Source: Pirellulales bacterium (GTDB lineage Bacteria > Planctomycetota > Planctomycetia > Pirellulales > JAEUIK01). From it: a DNA stretch of 64,000 bases. The notes beneath the pieces were generated by a model that did not search any database, was not told the DNA's origin, and was given only the letters and a program-made list of their open reading frames with translations. This document shows, in pieces, positions 19,004 to 28,030 of this stretch. Position 1 is the first letter of the stretch; each line of letters starts with the position of its first letter. The stretch lies in the NCBI GenBank assembly GCA_019694435.1, contig JAIBBZ010000004.1, positions 86,922-150,921 of the forward strand. The letters run 5' to 3'. The position numbers and the translations under genes were made by a program.

Positions 19004-19956
19004 CGCTCGTGCGTCCGCCGCGCGGCGGCGCCCTCCCAAGGCGGCGGAGCCAAGTAGCGCTCGGTCAGCCCGCCGTAGGCGTCGATCCGCCGATCGCGCA
19101 AGAACGGCCAATGCGTCCGCACCACGTCGATCCGTGCCCGATCACACTCGACGATCAGCGTGGTTTCCTCGTCGTGACCCGCCTTGGCCAGCAGATTGCC
19201 GTTCGGATCGGCGGCGAACGACCCCCCCCAGAACTCGAGATTGTCTTCGATGCCGACGCGATTGACGGCGATGACGAACACGCCGTTGGCGATCGCGTGC
19301 GAGCGCATCATCGTCTCCCAGGCCGCGTGTTGGCTCGCGCCATACTCGGCCTTTTCGCTGGGATGCCAGCCGATGGCCGTGGGGTAGAACAGGATCTCGG
19401 CCCCGGTCAGTGCCGTTAGCCGCGCGGCCTCGGGATACCACTGGTCCCAGCAAACGCAAACTCCGAGCTGGCCGAACCGCGTGGCAAAGCTGCAAAAGCC
19501 CAGGTCGCCCGGCGTGAAGTAGAACTTCTCGTAATACAGCGGGTCGTCCGGGATGTGCATTTTGCGATACACGCCGGCCGTTTGTCCCAGCTCGTCGAAG
19601 ATGACGGCCGTGTTGTGGTACAAACCCGGCGCGCGGCGCTCGAACAGCGAAGCGACGACGACCACGCGATGCTGTGCGGCCGCCGCGGCGAGCGCCTCGC
19701 TCGTCGGGCCGGGAATCGGCTCGGCCTCGGCAAACCGCGCGTGGTCTTCGCTCTGGCAGGGGTACTGTCCCGCGAACAGCTCTTGCAGGCAGACGATGTT
19801 GGCCCCGGCGGCGGCCGCTTCGCCGATCCGCGCCAGCGCCTTGGCGACGTTTTCCTCTTTACGCGGCGTGCAGCTCATCTGCACCAGCGCCACGGCGACC
19901 GACGTGGAGTTCGCGTCGGGCCCCGGGCCTTGTGACGGACGGTTTGGACGGCTCAT
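19000..19956 (-). CDS. aguB: N-carbamoylputrescine amidase (nitrilase superfamily)
   Basis: The 318-residue carbon-nitrogen hydrolase cleaves N-carbamoylputrescine to putrescine, CO2 and ammonia. The catalytic triad is visible: Glu in CLQELFAGQYPC, Lys in YRKMHIPDDP, and Cys in GVCVCWDQWYPEAARL. Substrate-typical text such as YEKFYFTPGD and WETMMRSHAIANG supports the AguB subfamily. Its ATG at 19956 lies 27 nt from the divergent bioD start, leaving a tight divergent promoter region. It directly precedes aguA with an ATGA overlap. Confidence 0.95.
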   Translation of the reverse strand: MSRPNRPSQGPGPDANSTSVAVALVQMSCTPRKEENVAKALARIGEAAAAGANIVCLQELFAGQYPCQSEDHARFAEAEPIPGPTSEALAAAAAQHRVVVVASLFERRAPGLYHNTAVIFDELGQTAGVYRKMHIPDDPLYYEKFYFTPGDLGFCSFATRFGQLGVCVCWDQWYPEAARLTALTGAEILFYPTAIGWHPSEKAEYGASQHAAWETMMRSHAIANGVFVIAVNRVGIEDNLEFWGGSFAADPNGNLLAKAGHDEETTLIVECDRARIDVVRTHWPFLRDRRIDAYGGLTERYLAPPPWEGAAARRTHER

Positions 19957-19983
19957 GGGCGTGATGGTACCTTGGCGGCCACG

Positions 19984-20691
19984 ATGCGCAAACCGCCACC
20001 GGGCCTGTTCATTACCGGCAATGATACCGACGTCGGCAAGACCTACGTCGCGGCCCTGATCGCACAGGAGCTGCGCCGCCGGGGCCAGCGCGTGGGCGTT
20101 TACAAGCCGGTCGCGAGCGGTTGCTACTGGCAGGATGAGCAACTCATCTCCGGCGATGCCCTGAAGCTGTGGGAAGCGGCCGGGCGGCCAGGCGCCTTGG
20201 CGCAGGTCTGTCCGCAGCGTTTCGAGGCGGCGCTGGCCCCGCACCTCGCCGCACGACGCGAGGGCCGCGAGATCGACGTGCCGCTACTCGTGGCGGGGCG
20301 CGACGCCTGGTGCGACGACTACGACGTCGTCCTGGTCGAAGGCGCAGGCGGGCTGATGTCGCCCCTGTCCGACGAGTTGTTCGTCGCCGACCTCGCCGAG
20401 GCCCTGGGCTACCCGCTCGTCGTCGTGGCCCGCAACGCGGTCGGCGTGATCAACCAGGCCTTGCTCACGTTGATCGCGGCCGTCAGCTACGGCGAGGGCT
20501 TGGCCGTGGCGGGCCTGGTGCTGAACGAGCCGCAGGCCGCGCTCGATGCGGCGTCGCGCGCGGAACATCGCGAAGAACTCGCGGCCCGTGCCGTGCCGCC
20601 GATCCTGGCCGAAGTCCATCACGGCGCAGGCAGCCTCGATCGCGAGGTCGACTGGCTTGCCTTGGCCGACTGGAAACCGCCGGCGAAGTGA
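19984..20691 (+). CDS. bioD: Dethiobiotin synthetase
   Basis: The 235-residue enzyme closes the ureido ring of dethiobiotin from 7,8-diaminononanoate, CO2 and ATP. GLFITGNDTDVGKTYVAALI holds the P-loop, YKPVASGC is the substrate-binding motif, VEGAGGLMSPLSD contains the catalytic acid-side pair, and NAVGVINQALLTL follows. I started at the ATG (19984), not the upstream TTG. No other biotin gene is adjacent. It is divergent from the aguB/aguA pair. Confidence 0.95.
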   Translation: MRKPPPGLFITGNDTDVGKTYVAALIAQELRRRGQRVGVYKPVASGCYWQDEQLISGDALKLWEAAGRPGALAQVCPQRFEAALAPHLAARREGREIDVPLLVAGRDAWCDDYDVVLVEGAGGLMSPLSDELFVADLAEALGYPLVVVARNAVGVINQALLTLIAAVSYGEGLAVAGLVLNEPQAALDAASRAEHREELAARAVPPILAEVHHGAGSLDREVDWLALADWKPPAK

Positions 20692-20706
20692 CCAGGGCGG
20701 CCTGTT

Positions 20707-22899
20707 TCAGCCCGACGTTGCCGCCAAGGCGCCGTTGCGCTCCATACGGCCTTCGGCCAGGCTCGTGTCGATCGTCAGTTGCAGCGAGACGGCCCAGCGT
20801 CCGTGATCGTCGGCCAGCGCTTGCCAGTGCGGCAGCACGGCCACCGATTGATGGACCAGCTCGAAGCCGCCTTCCGATTGGCTGACGGTCTGGATCGGGA
20901 ACGTCCAGAAGTGCGTCGGCCGCGAGGCGGTGAGTAGCACGTCGATCCCCAGCCACTGATCGGTCAGGCCCAGCGCGGACACGTTGCACAGATCGAGCTG
21001 CCGGCCCAGTTGGCCCAAGCGGCCGCCTGCTCCGTCGTGGAAAAACCGATCGTCGGCCCCGTCCGGCAGACCGGCGAAGTTGAACTCCAGCGCCAAGTGC
21101 AGCGGCTGACCGGCCGGCAGCCCCTCGAGCTGATAGCCGATCTCCAGCACGTTGCCGCCGGCACTCAGCGTGACGCTCTTGATCAGCCGCACCGAGTGGT
21201 CGTACACCTGGCCGAGCCGGGCCATCTGCAGTTGCACGCGGTCGGGATTGCGCCGCAGCCGGGCTTCGTACACGCCGTCGACAAAATCGCCCCGCTCCTG
21301 CGCATGTCCGGCCGCGACGGCCGCGAGCGACACGTCGGCATCGTAAAAGTGATCGAGCAGGCTTTTGCGCGGGAAGGCGTCGTACTGCACGCGATCTTGC
21401 AGGCCTTCCTGCTTGAACACGACGCGGTCGTGAATGCTGGCCACCTCGCCATCGGCCGCGGAGGCGCCGGCCAGCACCTTCTGGTGATAGGCCTCGGGCC
21501 GCCGCGTCAAGGTGGCGCCCAGGTTATGGCAGATCGACCGGACGTCGAGTTCGTAGAGCTGGCCCCCGCGCGTCGGCGCCACCAGCGCCACGAGCCGGTC
21601 GTTGGCCAGCGCTACCTCTTGCCGGGCGTCGAGGTTGTAGTCACCGGCGGTCATCTCGACCCACGGCCCTTGGCGACCCATGGCGGATTCGAGCAGGTTG
21701 TCGGCGGCGATCAGGTGGTTGTAGACCGCGTTGCGCAAATGGGGCAGGTAAATGCCGCCGAAGGCGCCGTGCCAGTAGCTGCAGTTGCACTGGCCGCGGT
21801 ACAGCTCTTGTCGTGCCGCGTCGAACGGGTCGATGCCGTTCGTGCCCGAGAGCTCCTGATCGGCCTCGGCCGCTTCCAGCCGGCGGCTGATCATCAGCAT
21901 CCGGGCATACATCTCGTCGGCTTCGGGATACTTGACCTTGAAGTTGCGCCAGAAGCCGCCGCCGCGAATGAACGACTTGCACGTCTGCCACAAGCCTTCG
22001 TGCTCGTGATCGTGGCGGAGCCGTTCGAATTCCATCAGCCGGTCGGCCGGCAGGGCCCATTCGGTCATCTCGCGGTAGCTGCCGTCGGGTAGATAGACCT
22101 TGCCCGCCGGCGGCGTCTGGTCGATCACCTCGGACAAAGTCGTGGTGTGAATCCATTCGCGATTGGCCGACAAGGCCTCGAAGAACCTCACCAGCCAGCC
22201 GTTGTCGTAAATGTGCTGCTTGGTACCGGGCCAAGTGCCGAACTTCTCCCCGTCGTCGGCGAACACGGCCACCGCTTGCGGATGCTGCGCCGCCAATTCG
22301 CCCAGGTAATCGATCGTCGCCTGCGGATCGGCGAACGGAATGATGTAGCGCAGCCGCTCGCTGCCCGGAAACACCTTGAGCAGCAGGCCCTCGTCCTCGG
22401 TCAGGTAGTAGCCGTGCAATTGCTCTTCGACCAGCCCGGCGTTTTTGAAGTGGAAGTCGTCGAGACAGGTGTATTCGATGCCCGCTTCCGCGAGGTCGCT
22501 GACGAGCGACTGTTCCCACACGCGTTCGGGCACCCAGATGCCGCGGATCCGCGCGCCGATGCGCGACTCGAGCCAGCGGGTGTAGCGCCGCACCTGGCCG
22601 ATGCGGTCGCGTCGCGGCAGCATGGTCAGGATCGGTTCGTAGAACGCGCCGCCAATGATTTCGACGCGCCCCGCAGCGGCCAGCGTCGCGAGCCGATCGA
22701 CGTATTCCGGATGGTGCGCGTCGAGCCACTCCATCAGCGAGCCGCTGGTGTGCAGCGCGATCCGCAGGTCGGTGAACCGCTCGAACACGTCGAGAAACGG
22801 GCGGTAGCTGTCCTGGTAAGCGGCTTCGATGACGCCGTCGAAATTGCCGATCGGCTGATGATTGTGTAACGCCAAGACAAAGCGAATCGAGTGGCTCAT
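20707..22899 (-). CDS. GH57 4-alpha-glucanotransferase/amylase with DUF1925/DUF1926 domains
   Basis: This 730-residue protein opens with FVLALHNHQPIGNF, the first GH57 signature. The catalytic nucleophile is probably Glu in GIWVPERVWEQ and the acid Asp in FADDGEKFGTWPGTK, both conserved in family 57. The C-terminal half (from about residue 330) is beta-rich, as in the DUF1925/1926 extensions of 4-alpha-glucanotransferases. It lies beside glgA on the same strand, which suggests glycogen or maltodextrin metabolism. The start at 22899 begins with the GH57 domain; earlier codons in the frame are not needed. Confidence 0.92.
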   Translation of the reverse strand: MSHSIRFVLALHNHQPIGNFDGVIEAAYQDSYRPFLDVFERFTDLRIALHTSGSLMEWLDAHHPEYVDRLATLAAAGRVEIIGGAFYEPILTMLPRRDRIGQVRRYTRWLESRIGARIRGIWVPERVWEQSLVSDLAEAGIEYTCLDDFHFKNAGLVEEQLHGYYLTEDEGLLLKVFPGSERLRYIIPFADPQATIDYLGELAAQHPQAVAVFADDGEKFGTWPGTKQHIYDNGWLVRFFEALSANREWIHTTTLSEVIDQTPPAGKVYLPDGSYREMTEWALPADRLMEFERLRHDHEHEGLWQTCKSFIRGGGFWRNFKVKYPEADEMYARMLMISRRLEAAEADQELSGTNGIDPFDAARQELYRGQCNCSYWHGAFGGIYLPHLRNAVYNHLIAADNLLESAMGRQGPWVEMTAGDYNLDARQEVALANDRLVALVAPTRGGQLYELDVRSICHNLGATLTRRPEAYHQKVLAGASAADGEVASIHDRVVFKQEGLQDRVQYDAFPRKSLLDHFYDADVSLAAVAAGHAQERGDFVDGVYEARLRRNPDRVQLQMARLGQVYDHSVRLIKSVTLSAGGNVLEIGYQLEGLPAGQPLHLALEFNFAGLPDGADDRFFHDGAGGRLGQLGRQLDLCNVSALGLTDQWLGIDVLLTASRPTHFWTFPIQTVSQSEGGFELVHQSVAVLPHWQALADDHGRWAVSLQLTIDTSLAEGRMERNGALAATSG

Positions 22900-23297
22900 A
22901 CGCTGCTGGGATCGAGGCTTCGAGGTTGGACCGAGAAGAGCGCGGACTTCCATGCAGCCGCGAGCGCCCAACTCAGGCGTCGATCGCACTGCAGGCAGCA
23001 AGTTTATCGGCAAACTTGCCCTGTCTTGACCAGCTTCCCTGGCCGGGAAATTTTATCGCTTCTGCATCAACACGCCGAGACGAGTTCTGTGGCCAGGCAG
23101 GCGAGCGCCCGATGCCTTGCGGCCCGTGCTCGGCGGTGGCGTGAGAACCTGAATTCCGCGCACATCCATCCGCCGTCGTTATGCGCGGAACAATCTCTAC
23201 AGCCAGTGATAGTGGTCGCGCGCCAGACTGTCAAACGCCGCGCCGCGACACATTAAGCGGCGGCCGATGCGCCGCCCTCGACGACCCCGGGACGGCC
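22900..23297. other. Intergenic gap between glgA and GH57 genes
   Basis: About 400 nt with no gene recognised. It lies downstream of glgA and upstream of the GH57 gene on the minus strand. A short stem with GGCGGC/GCCGCC arms near 23257-23278 may weakly terminate glgA transcription. The remainder, including the GH57 promoter, carries no recognised motif. Confidence 0.45.
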
Positions 23298-24791
23298 TCA
23301 ATTCAGCACTGCCTGTCGCTGCCGGGCAAGCATCTTTTCGTACAGCTCGACATACTGCCGGGCACTCCGGTCCCACGACCAATCCTGGCGCATGCCCGTC
23401 TCCAGCAGCCGGCCCCAGACCTCGGGTTGGGTCTCGCGCAGGGTCACCGCGTGGCGAAGTTTTTCGCTCAGTGCCAAGGGGCTGTATTCCTGGAAGCTGA
23501 ACCCGTTGGCCGTGCCGTCGGCGAGCGCCGCATCGGTCGCGTCGGTGATCGTGTCGGCCAGCCCGCCGGTGGCCCGCACGACGGGTACCGTACCGTAGCG
23601 CAGGCTGTACATCTGGTTGAGCCCGCACGGCTCATATCGGCTCGGCATGAGAAACAAGTCGGCACCCGCCTCGATGCGATGCGCGAGTGGCTCGGAGAAC
23701 ATCAGCCGTACGGCCACTCGGTGCGGATGCCGATCGGCCAGCAGGGCAAAGCGCTCGTGATAGGTCGGTTCGCCCGTGCCCAGGATGGCCCACTGCACGT
23801 CGCTGTGCTGCACCCAATCCTTGATCACGGCTTCGACCAGGTCGATGCCCTTCTGGTCGCTCAGACGCCCGACGAATGCCACCAGCGGCACGCGCGGATC
23901 GACGGGCAGGCCGAGCTCCTCTTGCAGGGCCTGTTTGCAACGGGCCTTGCCCACGGCATAGCTGTTCACGTCGAAACGCTCCGGCAAATGCGCGTCGGTC
24001 GCGGGGTTCCATTCGTCGTAGTCGCAGCCGTTGAGGATGCCCGAGACGACCTCGCGCCGGTGTTGCAGCAAGCCTTCCAGCCCGCAACCCAGCGGTGCGC
24101 TTTGTATTTCTTCCGCGTAGCGCGGGCTCACCGTGTTGATTGCGTCGGCAAAGGCCAGACCCGTCTTCAGCAGGTTGAGCTGCCCGTAGAACTCCATCTG
24201 TTGCCAGTTGAAGTATTTCCAGTCGAGGCCCGTGAGCGCCATATCCCAGTGCCAGAACGTGCCCTGGTAGGCCAGGTTGTGAATCGTCATCAGCGAGACG
24301 AGATGTTCGAAATGCGGCACGCCGCGATACTCGGTCTTGAGCAGCGCGGGCAGCAGGCCCGTGGTCCAGTCGTTGCAATGGAGCACGTCGACGCGCAATT
24401 CGAGCTGGCGAATCGTCTCGAGGACCGCGCGGCAGAAGAACACGCTGCGTTCGCAGTTGTCGATGTAGTCGACACCCTGCTCGCGATAGATCTCAGGCCG
24501 GTCGAAATAGTGGTCCTGGCGAACCAAATAGACCGGCACGTTGGTGCCCGGCAAACGGCTCTCGAGCAGGCTCCCCACGACCTGCTTCGAACCAATGGGA
24601 ATGGCGAACTCGCTGCCCACCGAGTTGAGGGCCTGTCCGCTCTTCAAGGCGCTGCGGTAAGCCGGCAGGATGACGGCCGTATTCTCTCCCAGCCTGGCCA
24701 AGGCCCGCGGCAATGCCCCGCAGACATCTCCCAGACCGCCCGTTTTGGCGAAAGGGACCGCCTCGGCCGTTGCCAGGAGGACGTTCATCAT
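23298..24791 (-). CDS. glgA: Glycogen synthase (ADP-glucose type)
   Basis: This 497-residue GT5 glycosyltransferase extends alpha-1,4-glucan using ADP-glucose. The N-terminal KTGGLGDVCGALPRAL is the ADP-glucose-binding KTGGL motif. HCNDWTTGLLPALL and AYQGTFWHWD follow, and the C-terminal domain has FVGRLSDQKGIDL and MPSRYEPCGLNQMYSLRYG with the catalytic Glu. Length is normal. Two adjacent ATGs (24791 and 24788) are possible starts. It probably works with the GH57 enzyme encoded about 400 nt downstream. Confidence 0.96.
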   Translation of the reverse strand: MMNVLLATAEAVPFAKTGGLGDVCGALPRALARLGENTAVILPAYRSALKSGQALNSVGSEFAIPIGSKQVVGSLLESRLPGTNVPVYLVRQDHYFDRPEIYREQGVDYIDNCERSVFFCRAVLETIRQLELRVDVLHCNDWTTGLLPALLKTEYRGVPHFEHLVSLMTIHNLAYQGTFWHWDMALTGLDWKYFNWQQMEFYGQLNLLKTGLAFADAINTVSPRYAEEIQSAPLGCGLEGLLQHRREVVSGILNGCDYDEWNPATDAHLPERFDVNSYAVGKARCKQALQEELGLPVDPRVPLVAFVGRLSDQKGIDLVEAVIKDWVQHSDVQWAILGTGEPTYHERFALLADRHPHRVAVRLMFSEPLAHRIEAGADLFLMPSRYEPCGLNQMYSLRYGTVPVVRATGGLADTITDATDAALADGTANGFSFQEYSPLALSEKLRHAVTLRETQPEVWGRLLETGMRQDWSWDRSARQYVELYEKMLARQRQAVLN

Positions 24792-24920
24792 CGACTCCTT
24801 ATATCAGCGCGTCGGTGTCGACGCAGCGTACTCGAATTTGTCAGAAACCAAAAGCCCGTAGAGCTTTATGGTCTCTGTCCGTTTAATCTTGCCCAACCGG
24901 AATAGACTTCCCACTCCGAC

Positions 24921-24940
24921 AGCATCGGCCATCCGATGCT
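24921..24940. repeat. Small hairpin downstream of enolase-superfamily gene
   Basis: Arms AGCATCGG and CCGATGCT flank CCAT. On the plus strand a run of six T follows 12 nt later; on the minus strand there is no T-tail. All neighbouring genes are on the minus strand, so function as a terminator is doubtful. Confidence 0.35.
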
Positions 24941-25035
24941 AGCAGTTTGAGGTTTTTTCTGCCCGTCGACCTTATATACGCCAGCAACCTCGAGTGGGTG
25001 CAAAGATAGTGCCGGCCTGACGGGCCAGGAGGGGC

Positions 25036-26169
25036 TCAGAGGGCCGGGTGCCGGCGGACCAGGTCCCAATCGACCGCCACGCCCAACCCCGGCCGATCGG
25101 CAATCGTGACCGAAGGCCCGCGAATCGATACGGGTTCGTGCACGACGGAGAACTCATGGTAAATCGGCCCCAGGCAATCTCCCGGGAACCGTTCGACCTG
25201 CATGTTCGAGTGGGCGACGACCAGGTGAGCCATCGCGGCCGTGGCCACGTCCAACTCGAGATTCGATCCGATCGTGCAGGCGATGCCGTGCGACGCGGCA
25301 AACCCGACGATCTCCAGCGCGCGGCCAAGGCCACCGTGTTTTCCCGGATAGACATTGATCACATCGCAGCAGGCGTTGCGCGCCAGCTCGCGGGCATCGG
25401 CCAGATCGAAGCAAATGTCGTCGGCCATAATCGGCACCCGGGTCGAGCGGCGCACCTCGGCCAAGGCGGCAAAATCCCCGTCGGGCGTCGGTTGTTCGAC
25501 GAGCGCGAGCTGGCAGTCGCCGAGTTCGGCGATCTTGCGTTTGGCGGTCTCGACGTCCCAGCCGCAGTTCGCGTCGATATCGAGCCGCGGCTCGGGCCCC
25601 ATCAGTGCGCGCGCCGCGCGGACTCGCGCAACGTCTTCGGGCCCGGTTCCGCCGACCTTGACCTTGATCGTGCGAAAGCCAGCGGCGAGCCGTTCGGCAA
25701 CGACCGAGCTCAGCCGTTCGCCGTCGTACGCGCCAACGGAGAAACGGCAATCGAACGAGCGCTCCCGGCAGGGGCCGCCGAGCAGCTCATACACCGGTTT
25801 GCCGACCGCCTTGCCGTGCGCGTCCCAGCAAGCCATTTCGACTGCGGCCTTGGTGAACCAGTTATGTGCGGCCGCCGCATCCAGCCGCCGGGCAATCTCG
25901 TCGATCGCGCGGACATCACAGCCCAAGACTGCCGGCGCGAAATATTGCTCGACCAGGTACCGTGCGCTGGCGACGGTTTCCCCGCTCCACCGCGGCATGA
26001 CCGTCGCCTCGCCGACTCCTTCCACTTCGCCGCCGATCGGGTCGCCCGCCGCAATTAACCGCACCAGCAGATACTCGCTCACTTCGTGCCGCCCGAGCGA
26101 CGAGACCATTCTGCGTTCGGGCCGCAGCGGCACTCGCACCGGGTACGTCTCGAGATGGGTAATGCGCAT
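25036..26169 (-). CDS. Muconate-lactonizing/mandelate-racemase-like enolase superfamily enzyme
   Basis: The 377-residue protein has the enolase-superfamily layout: a capping domain first, then a barrel with the KxK motif IKVKVGG (catalytic Lys), metal ligands in DIDANCGWD, EQPTPDG and MADDICFDL, and a further Lys in NVYPGKHGG. This arrangement fits the muconate cycloisomerase/dipeptide epimerase group rather than mandelate racemase itself. The substrate is unknown. It follows a methyltransferase gene by 29 nt on the same strand and may be the last member of the riboswitch-headed cluster. Confidence 0.88.
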   Translation of the reverse strand: MRITHLETYPVRVPLRPERRMVSSLGRHEVSEYLLVRLIAAGDPIGGEVEGVGEATVMPRWSGETVASARYLVEQYFAPAVLGCDVRAIDEIARRLDAAAAHNWFTKAAVEMACWDAHGKAVGKPVYELLGGPCRERSFDCRFSVGAYDGERLSSVVAERLAAGFRTIKVKVGGTGPEDVARVRAARALMGPEPRLDIDANCGWDVETAKRKIAELGDCQLALVEQPTPDGDFAALAEVRRSTRVPIMADDICFDLADARELARNACCDVINVYPGKHGGLGRALEIVGFAASHGIACTIGSNLELDVATAAMAHLVVAHSNMQVERFPGDCLGPIYHEFSVVHEPVSIRGPSVTIADRPGLGVAVDWDLVRRHPAL

Positions 26170-26198
26170 CGCGTTGCCGGGGACTCAAACAATCGGGG

Positions 26199-26999
26199 TC
26201 ACGAACTCGCGACGATCAGGCGTGCCGTGCCGGCGCCCGAACGCGGGCGGCGGCGCGCCTTCACGCGCACGTAAGGCGCCACATACCAACTGCGGTAAGC
26301 GAACGAATCGTGCGGCGCGGCCGGGTCAGCGTGGAAGGGTTCGACCAGGTCTTCGATCACCAGGCCCGCCCGGCACATGCCCCCGAGCAGATCTTGCCAG
26401 CGATGCAAAAACTCGTGGGTGCCCGCCTCGCGATGCAAGCCTGGCGGCGAGTCGGGCAGAGGTCCTTCGCGGTAGTACGGCTCGGTAAGCAGCAGGCCGG
26501 CGGGTGTCGGCTGCAGCTCGCCTTGCAGGCTCGTGGGTTGTTTGTGCTGGCTGACGTATAACCCGCCGTCGCGCAGCAGCCGGGCCACGTGTTCGTAAAC
26601 CGCCGTCACGTCGGGCACGTAACACGTGCTGACCGGCTGCCAGACCATGTCGAACCCCGCCGCAGGCAACGCACCGAGGTCGTCCATCGACGCCTGCACC
26701 GCGCGGATGTTGAGCCCGCGCTCGGCCGCGACCTCGCGATCGAGCGCGAGCATCTCGGCGCTCAGGTCGACGACGGTGACTCGCGCGCCGGCCGTTGCGA
26801 ATAGCGCGCTTTGCTTGCCGCCGCCGGCGCCCAGGCACAGCACGTCGCGTCCGGCCACCTCGCCGGTGAGCCAGCCGTTCGAGTCGAGCGCGGCCAGCGG
26901 ATCGCGAAACTGCTCGGCGTCGGCCGGCATGGCGAATCGCTCGCCGCGCCGCGCCCGTGCATCCCAGGCCCGACGGTTATGATCGACCAGCGGGTTCAT
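26199..26999 (-). CDS. Class I SAM-dependent methyltransferase
   Basis: The 266-residue protein begins NRRAWDARARRGERFA, typical of DUF/UbiE-like small-molecule methyltransferases. Motif I is VLCLGAGGGKQSALFA, motif II is TVVDLSAEMLALD, and motif IV is FDMVWQPVSTCYVPD. Ligand specificity is not readable. It lies 41 nt downstream of a PEP-CTERM gene and 29 nt upstream of an enolase-superfamily gene on the same strand. It may therefore belong to the cobalamin-riboswitch transcript, though no terminator search could settle this. Confidence 0.87.
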   Translation of the reverse strand: MNPLVDHNRRAWDARARRGERFAMPADAEQFRDPLAALDSNGWLTGEVAGRDVLCLGAGGGKQSALFATAGARVTVVDLSAEMLALDREVAAERGLNIRAVQASMDDLGALPAAGFDMVWQPVSTCYVPDVTAVYEHVARLLRDGGLYVSQHKQPTSLQGELQPTPAGLLLTEPYYREGPLPDSPPGLHREAGTHEFLHRWQDLLGGMCRAGLVIEDLVEPFHADPAAPHDSFAYRSWYVAPYVRVKARRRPRSGAGTARLIVASS

Positions 27000-27040
27000 C
27001 AGCGGCGGTTGCTCTCGGCACGGGGGGCGGCGTCCAGGAC

Positions 27041-27892
27041 CTATCTTGCCAGACTCGCCCAGCGAGTCCAGCGGCGCCGGCAGGCGCAGACGCCAGCCGC
27101 GCCGATCACCGCCAGGACCAGGCTCGAAGGTTCCGGCGCCTCGTGCAGCACGGCCACCGCGTCCAGATCGAAGCCGCCGCTGGCAAAAGCCGTCGGGAAC
27201 GGGTCGTTCACCGGGTTGCCGTGGGAGTCGAGTGTGCCCACCCCGGGTGTGATCGAGCCGACCACGTCGACAACGCGCACGAAGTGGACGTCGTTCACAT
27301 CGAGCGCCGGCGACGCGCCGATCAGTTCTTCGAGGTCGAACGGCGTGCCGAAGCCTGCACGGTACTTGCCGGCCAGATTGTCGAGATCGGTCGGGTCGAT
27401 CGCCGTGAAGGCCCCGACTTGTGCCGCCGTCGGCGTGAGTGAGGTGGCCGCAAACCGCACAAAATCGACGCCATTGGTGCTCACCTCAACGAACGCCAGT
27501 TCGAGAAACGTATCGCCGAAGCTGTTTTCGAACACCGCCAGGTCGGGACCGAACCGATTCACGATCGGCCGGGCGAACGTCAGCGTGATGTGGCCCCCGT
27601 CGCCCAGGCTGACGATCGGCGCGGGGTTGGCTGCCGTGGCGTCGGCCGCGCCGAGCGTGTTGGCGCCGGCTCCGAACGAAGCCAGAGGCGAACCGAGCAC
27701 GCTGGCATTTTGTGGGCCGCGCACCAGGTCGACAAAGCCTGTCGCCCAGGCATCGACCAGCGGCGACGTCGCGGCGATGGCGTGGGAGCCGGGCTGACCC
27801 GCGGCCGGGGCAAACGTTCCACCCTGCGCCAACGCCGGCAGCAGGGCAAGCGCCACGGCCGGTGCCCAGATCGAGCGTTTGCAGAACATCAT
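27041..27892 (-). CDS. PEP-CTERM surface protein in cobalamin-riboswitch cluster
   Basis: The 283-residue protein has a signal peptide (about 1-23) and a C-terminal PEP-CTERM signal (APEPSSLVLAVIG, hydrophobic, then CRRRW). The mature domain reads VDLVRGPQ, GGHITLTFARPI, DLAVFENSFGDTFLELAFVEVSTNG and FDLDAVAVL, a beta-sandwich-like pattern. From memory, similar domains occur in surface proteins encoded near btuB in Bacteroidetes; I could not check this. It is the third gene after the riboswitch and is probably anchored at the cell surface. Ligand binding is hypothetical. Confidence 0.82.
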   Translation of the reverse strand: MMFCKRSIWAPAVALALLPALAQGGTFAPAAGQPGSHAIAATSPLVDAWATGFVDLVRGPQNASVLGSPLASFGAGANTLGAADATAANPAPIVSLGDGGHITLTFARPIVNRFGPDLAVFENSFGDTFLELAFVEVSTNGVDFVRFAATSLTPTAAQVGAFTAIDPTDLDNLAGKYRAGFGTPFDLEELIGASPALDVNDVHFVRVVDVVGSITPGVGTLDSHGNPVNDPFPTAFASGGFDLDAVAVLHEAPEPSSLVLAVIGAAGVCACRRRWTRWASLAR

Positions 27893-28030
27893 CCGTCGGT
27901 CCTTTCTGTTCGCGGATCGAAAAGCAAAGCACGTTCGGCGCGCACCCCGAGCGCTGCCGCTGCGCGGGTTTTTTCTCTCGCGCGGAAAACGACTTGCGGG
28001 GGGCGTGGCCTGACTACCGCGCCGGCGGCG

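Noticed and set aside
24921..24958. Hairpin with T-run as plus-strand terminator
   Set aside because: No plus-strand gene ends nearby, so it is recorded only as a hairpin.
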